Origin: Ruegeria marisrubri
GTDB taxonomy: Bacteria > Pseudomonadota > Alphaproteobacteria > Rhodobacterales > Rhodobacteraceae
Direction of reading: 5' to 3'
Assembly (NCBI RefSeq): GCF_001507595.1
Contig: NZ_LQBQ01000004.1
Span: forward strand, 1 to 64,000
DNA length: 64,000 nt
Part shown: piece by piece, positions 63,386-64,000 of the stretch
Numbering within the stretch: the stretch's first letter is position 1
Layout: the number at the start of each line of letters is the position of its first letter
Made by a program: the position numbers and the translations under genes
Notes under the pieces: generated by a model
What the model saw: only the letters and a program-made list of their open reading frames with translations
What the model was told of the DNA's origin: nothing
The model's database searches: none

Positions 63386-64000
63386 TCAGCCGATTACGGC
63401 CGTCGCCAGATCGCGATCCATGCTTGTGCTTTCGACCCCCAGGACCGAGAAGCCCCCCAAGCTGACGAGTTGCCTGGCTTCGCGGCGGCTGAGCGCCGGT
63501 CGGACCATTGGGCCATACCCCGCGGCAAGCCCCGCGCCGGACAGGGCCAGGGTCAGGCGCAGCTTTTGCATGCCATCCAGCAGGGTCAGGGACGTGCGGC
63601 CGGGATAGAAACTCTCTGACGCGATCCCGTGTGCGAACAGCAACTCGTGGCGCCTGAGCAGGATATGGTAATAGGTCACCTCGGTCGCCTCGTTCACATA
63701 GCGAACTCCTGGCAGGCCTACAAACCCGCTTGCCGGGGCCAGAGCTTCGGCCACCCCGTAGTGCAACTCGACAGTTGCGCCGGACACCAGAATCTTGTGC
63801 TGAGGCGAGACTTGCAAAACCCGCGACGGCAAACCTTGGCCGAAAGCGCCCGCAGCGATCTCTATCGGCCTCGCTGCCTGTTCACCGGGCTCCAGCCGCC
63901 GCACCGTCTTGCCCACCCAGACAATCGGCTCGGGCGCTCCACCGGCGACGAGAACCATATCGCCAACGCGAAGATCCTGAACCGGAACCTCGCCTCTGGG
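63386..64000 (-). CDS. Hint-domain protein, C-terminal part (cut by window edge)
   Basis: At least 205 residues of a larger protein that continues beyond the right edge. The frame is open to the last base (PRGEVPVQDLRVGDMVL...). The intein-like Hint fold shows VPVQDLRVGDMVLVAGG and the histidine block SPQHKILVSG. In roseobacters such domains occur at the C-terminus of secreted haemolysin-type proteins; the N-terminal partner is not visible. Confidence 0.85.
   Translation of the reverse strand, partial: PRGEVPVQDLRVGDMVLVAGGAPEPIVWVGKTVRRLEPGEQAARPIEIAAGAFGQGLPSRVLQVSPQHKILVSGATVELHYGVAEALAPASGFVGLPGVRYVNEATEVTYYHILLRRHELLFAHGIASESFYPGRTSLTLLDGMQKLRLTLALSGAGLAAGYGPMVRPALSRREARQLVSLGGFSVLGVESTSMDRDLATAVIG

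Overview
The window is GC-rich chromosomal DNA from an alphaproteobacterium. It most probably comes from the Roseobacter group of the Rhodobacterales (Ruegeria-like). Supporting signs are the chvG-chvI/hprK-rapZ-PTS cluster divergent from pckA, an etfBA-hbd block, atpI-B-E-F'-F with a duplicated b subunit, a short HprK lacking the usual N-terminal domain, genes for small DUF1491/DUF2062/DUF6473 proteins, and a long acyl-CoA dehydrogenase of the methylsuccinyl-CoA dehydrogenase type. The assignment rests on family knowledge and gene order, not on a database search. I saw no rRNA, tRNA, CRISPR array, prophage, transposase or integrase; almost the whole window is dense core genome.

Layout: 0-3.3 kb, start of tuf (cut by the left edge), a lipoprotein and parC. 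3.4-5.9 kb, an SH3-domain protein, an SDR oxidoreductase, a twin-helix small membrane protein and the PduO cobalamin adenosyltransferase. 6.0-9.7 kb, etfB-etfA and 3-hydroxybutyryl-CoA dehydrogenase, interrupted by an oppositely oriented DUF6473 gene. 9.8-15.2 kb (minus strand), a signalling cluster in transcription order chvI-chvG-hprK-rapZ-EIIA-HPr-acyltransferase, mostly with 4-nt overlaps. 15.5-17.1 kb, pckA. 17.5-21.5 kb, a winged-helix protein, a MASE1-like membrane protein, a TauE/SafE exporter, the long acyl-CoA dehydrogenase and a META-domain lipoprotein. 21.5-31.4 kb (minus strand), folK, rpoZ, rsh, DUF2062, pdxJ, acpS, lepB, rnc, era, DUF1491, recO, broken by two genes on the plus strand. 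31.5-34.4 kb, NYN-domain protein, ispH, a methyltransferase and rnhA. 34.4-37.3 kb (minus strand), two small membrane proteins, fmt and three tandem peptide deformylase genes. 37.4-45.1 kb, patB-type lyase, glutathionyl-hydroquinone reductase, a receiver-only protein, cobC-cobD, a lytic transglycosylase and an OYE-type oxidoreductase. 45.1-50.9 kb, two related small secreted proteins, smc, a lipoprotein and a GntR/FCD regulator. 51-53.6 kb, the F0 part of ATP synthase. 53.8-57.8 kb, ArsR regulator, universal stress protein, DMT exporter, LysR/azoR divergent pair and a ProX-type deacylase. 58-63.4 kb, ffh, two GNAT paralogues, chorismate mutase, rpsP, bluB, rimM, trmD. 63.4-64 kb, C-terminal part of a Hint-domain protein.

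Themes. Cobalamin metabolism is scattered over several loci: pduO, cobC-cobD and bluB, with a probable ethylmalonyl-CoA pathway enzyme that would depend on it indirectly. Central carbon and envelope signalling meet at chvGI/PTS/pckA. Translation quality control is concentrated in def x3-fmt, rsh-rpoZ, ffh-rpsP-rimM-trmD and the ProX-type deacylase.

I found no wholly new multi-gene system. The best leads are: a peptide deformylase paralogue whose metal-ligand Cys and catalytic Glu are both replaced; a winged-helix protein fused to a ribosome-modulation-factor-like tail, inserted between rnc and era; 12-bp direct repeats spaced exactly 21 bp apart in front of pckA; and a repeat found at two convergent gene junctions.
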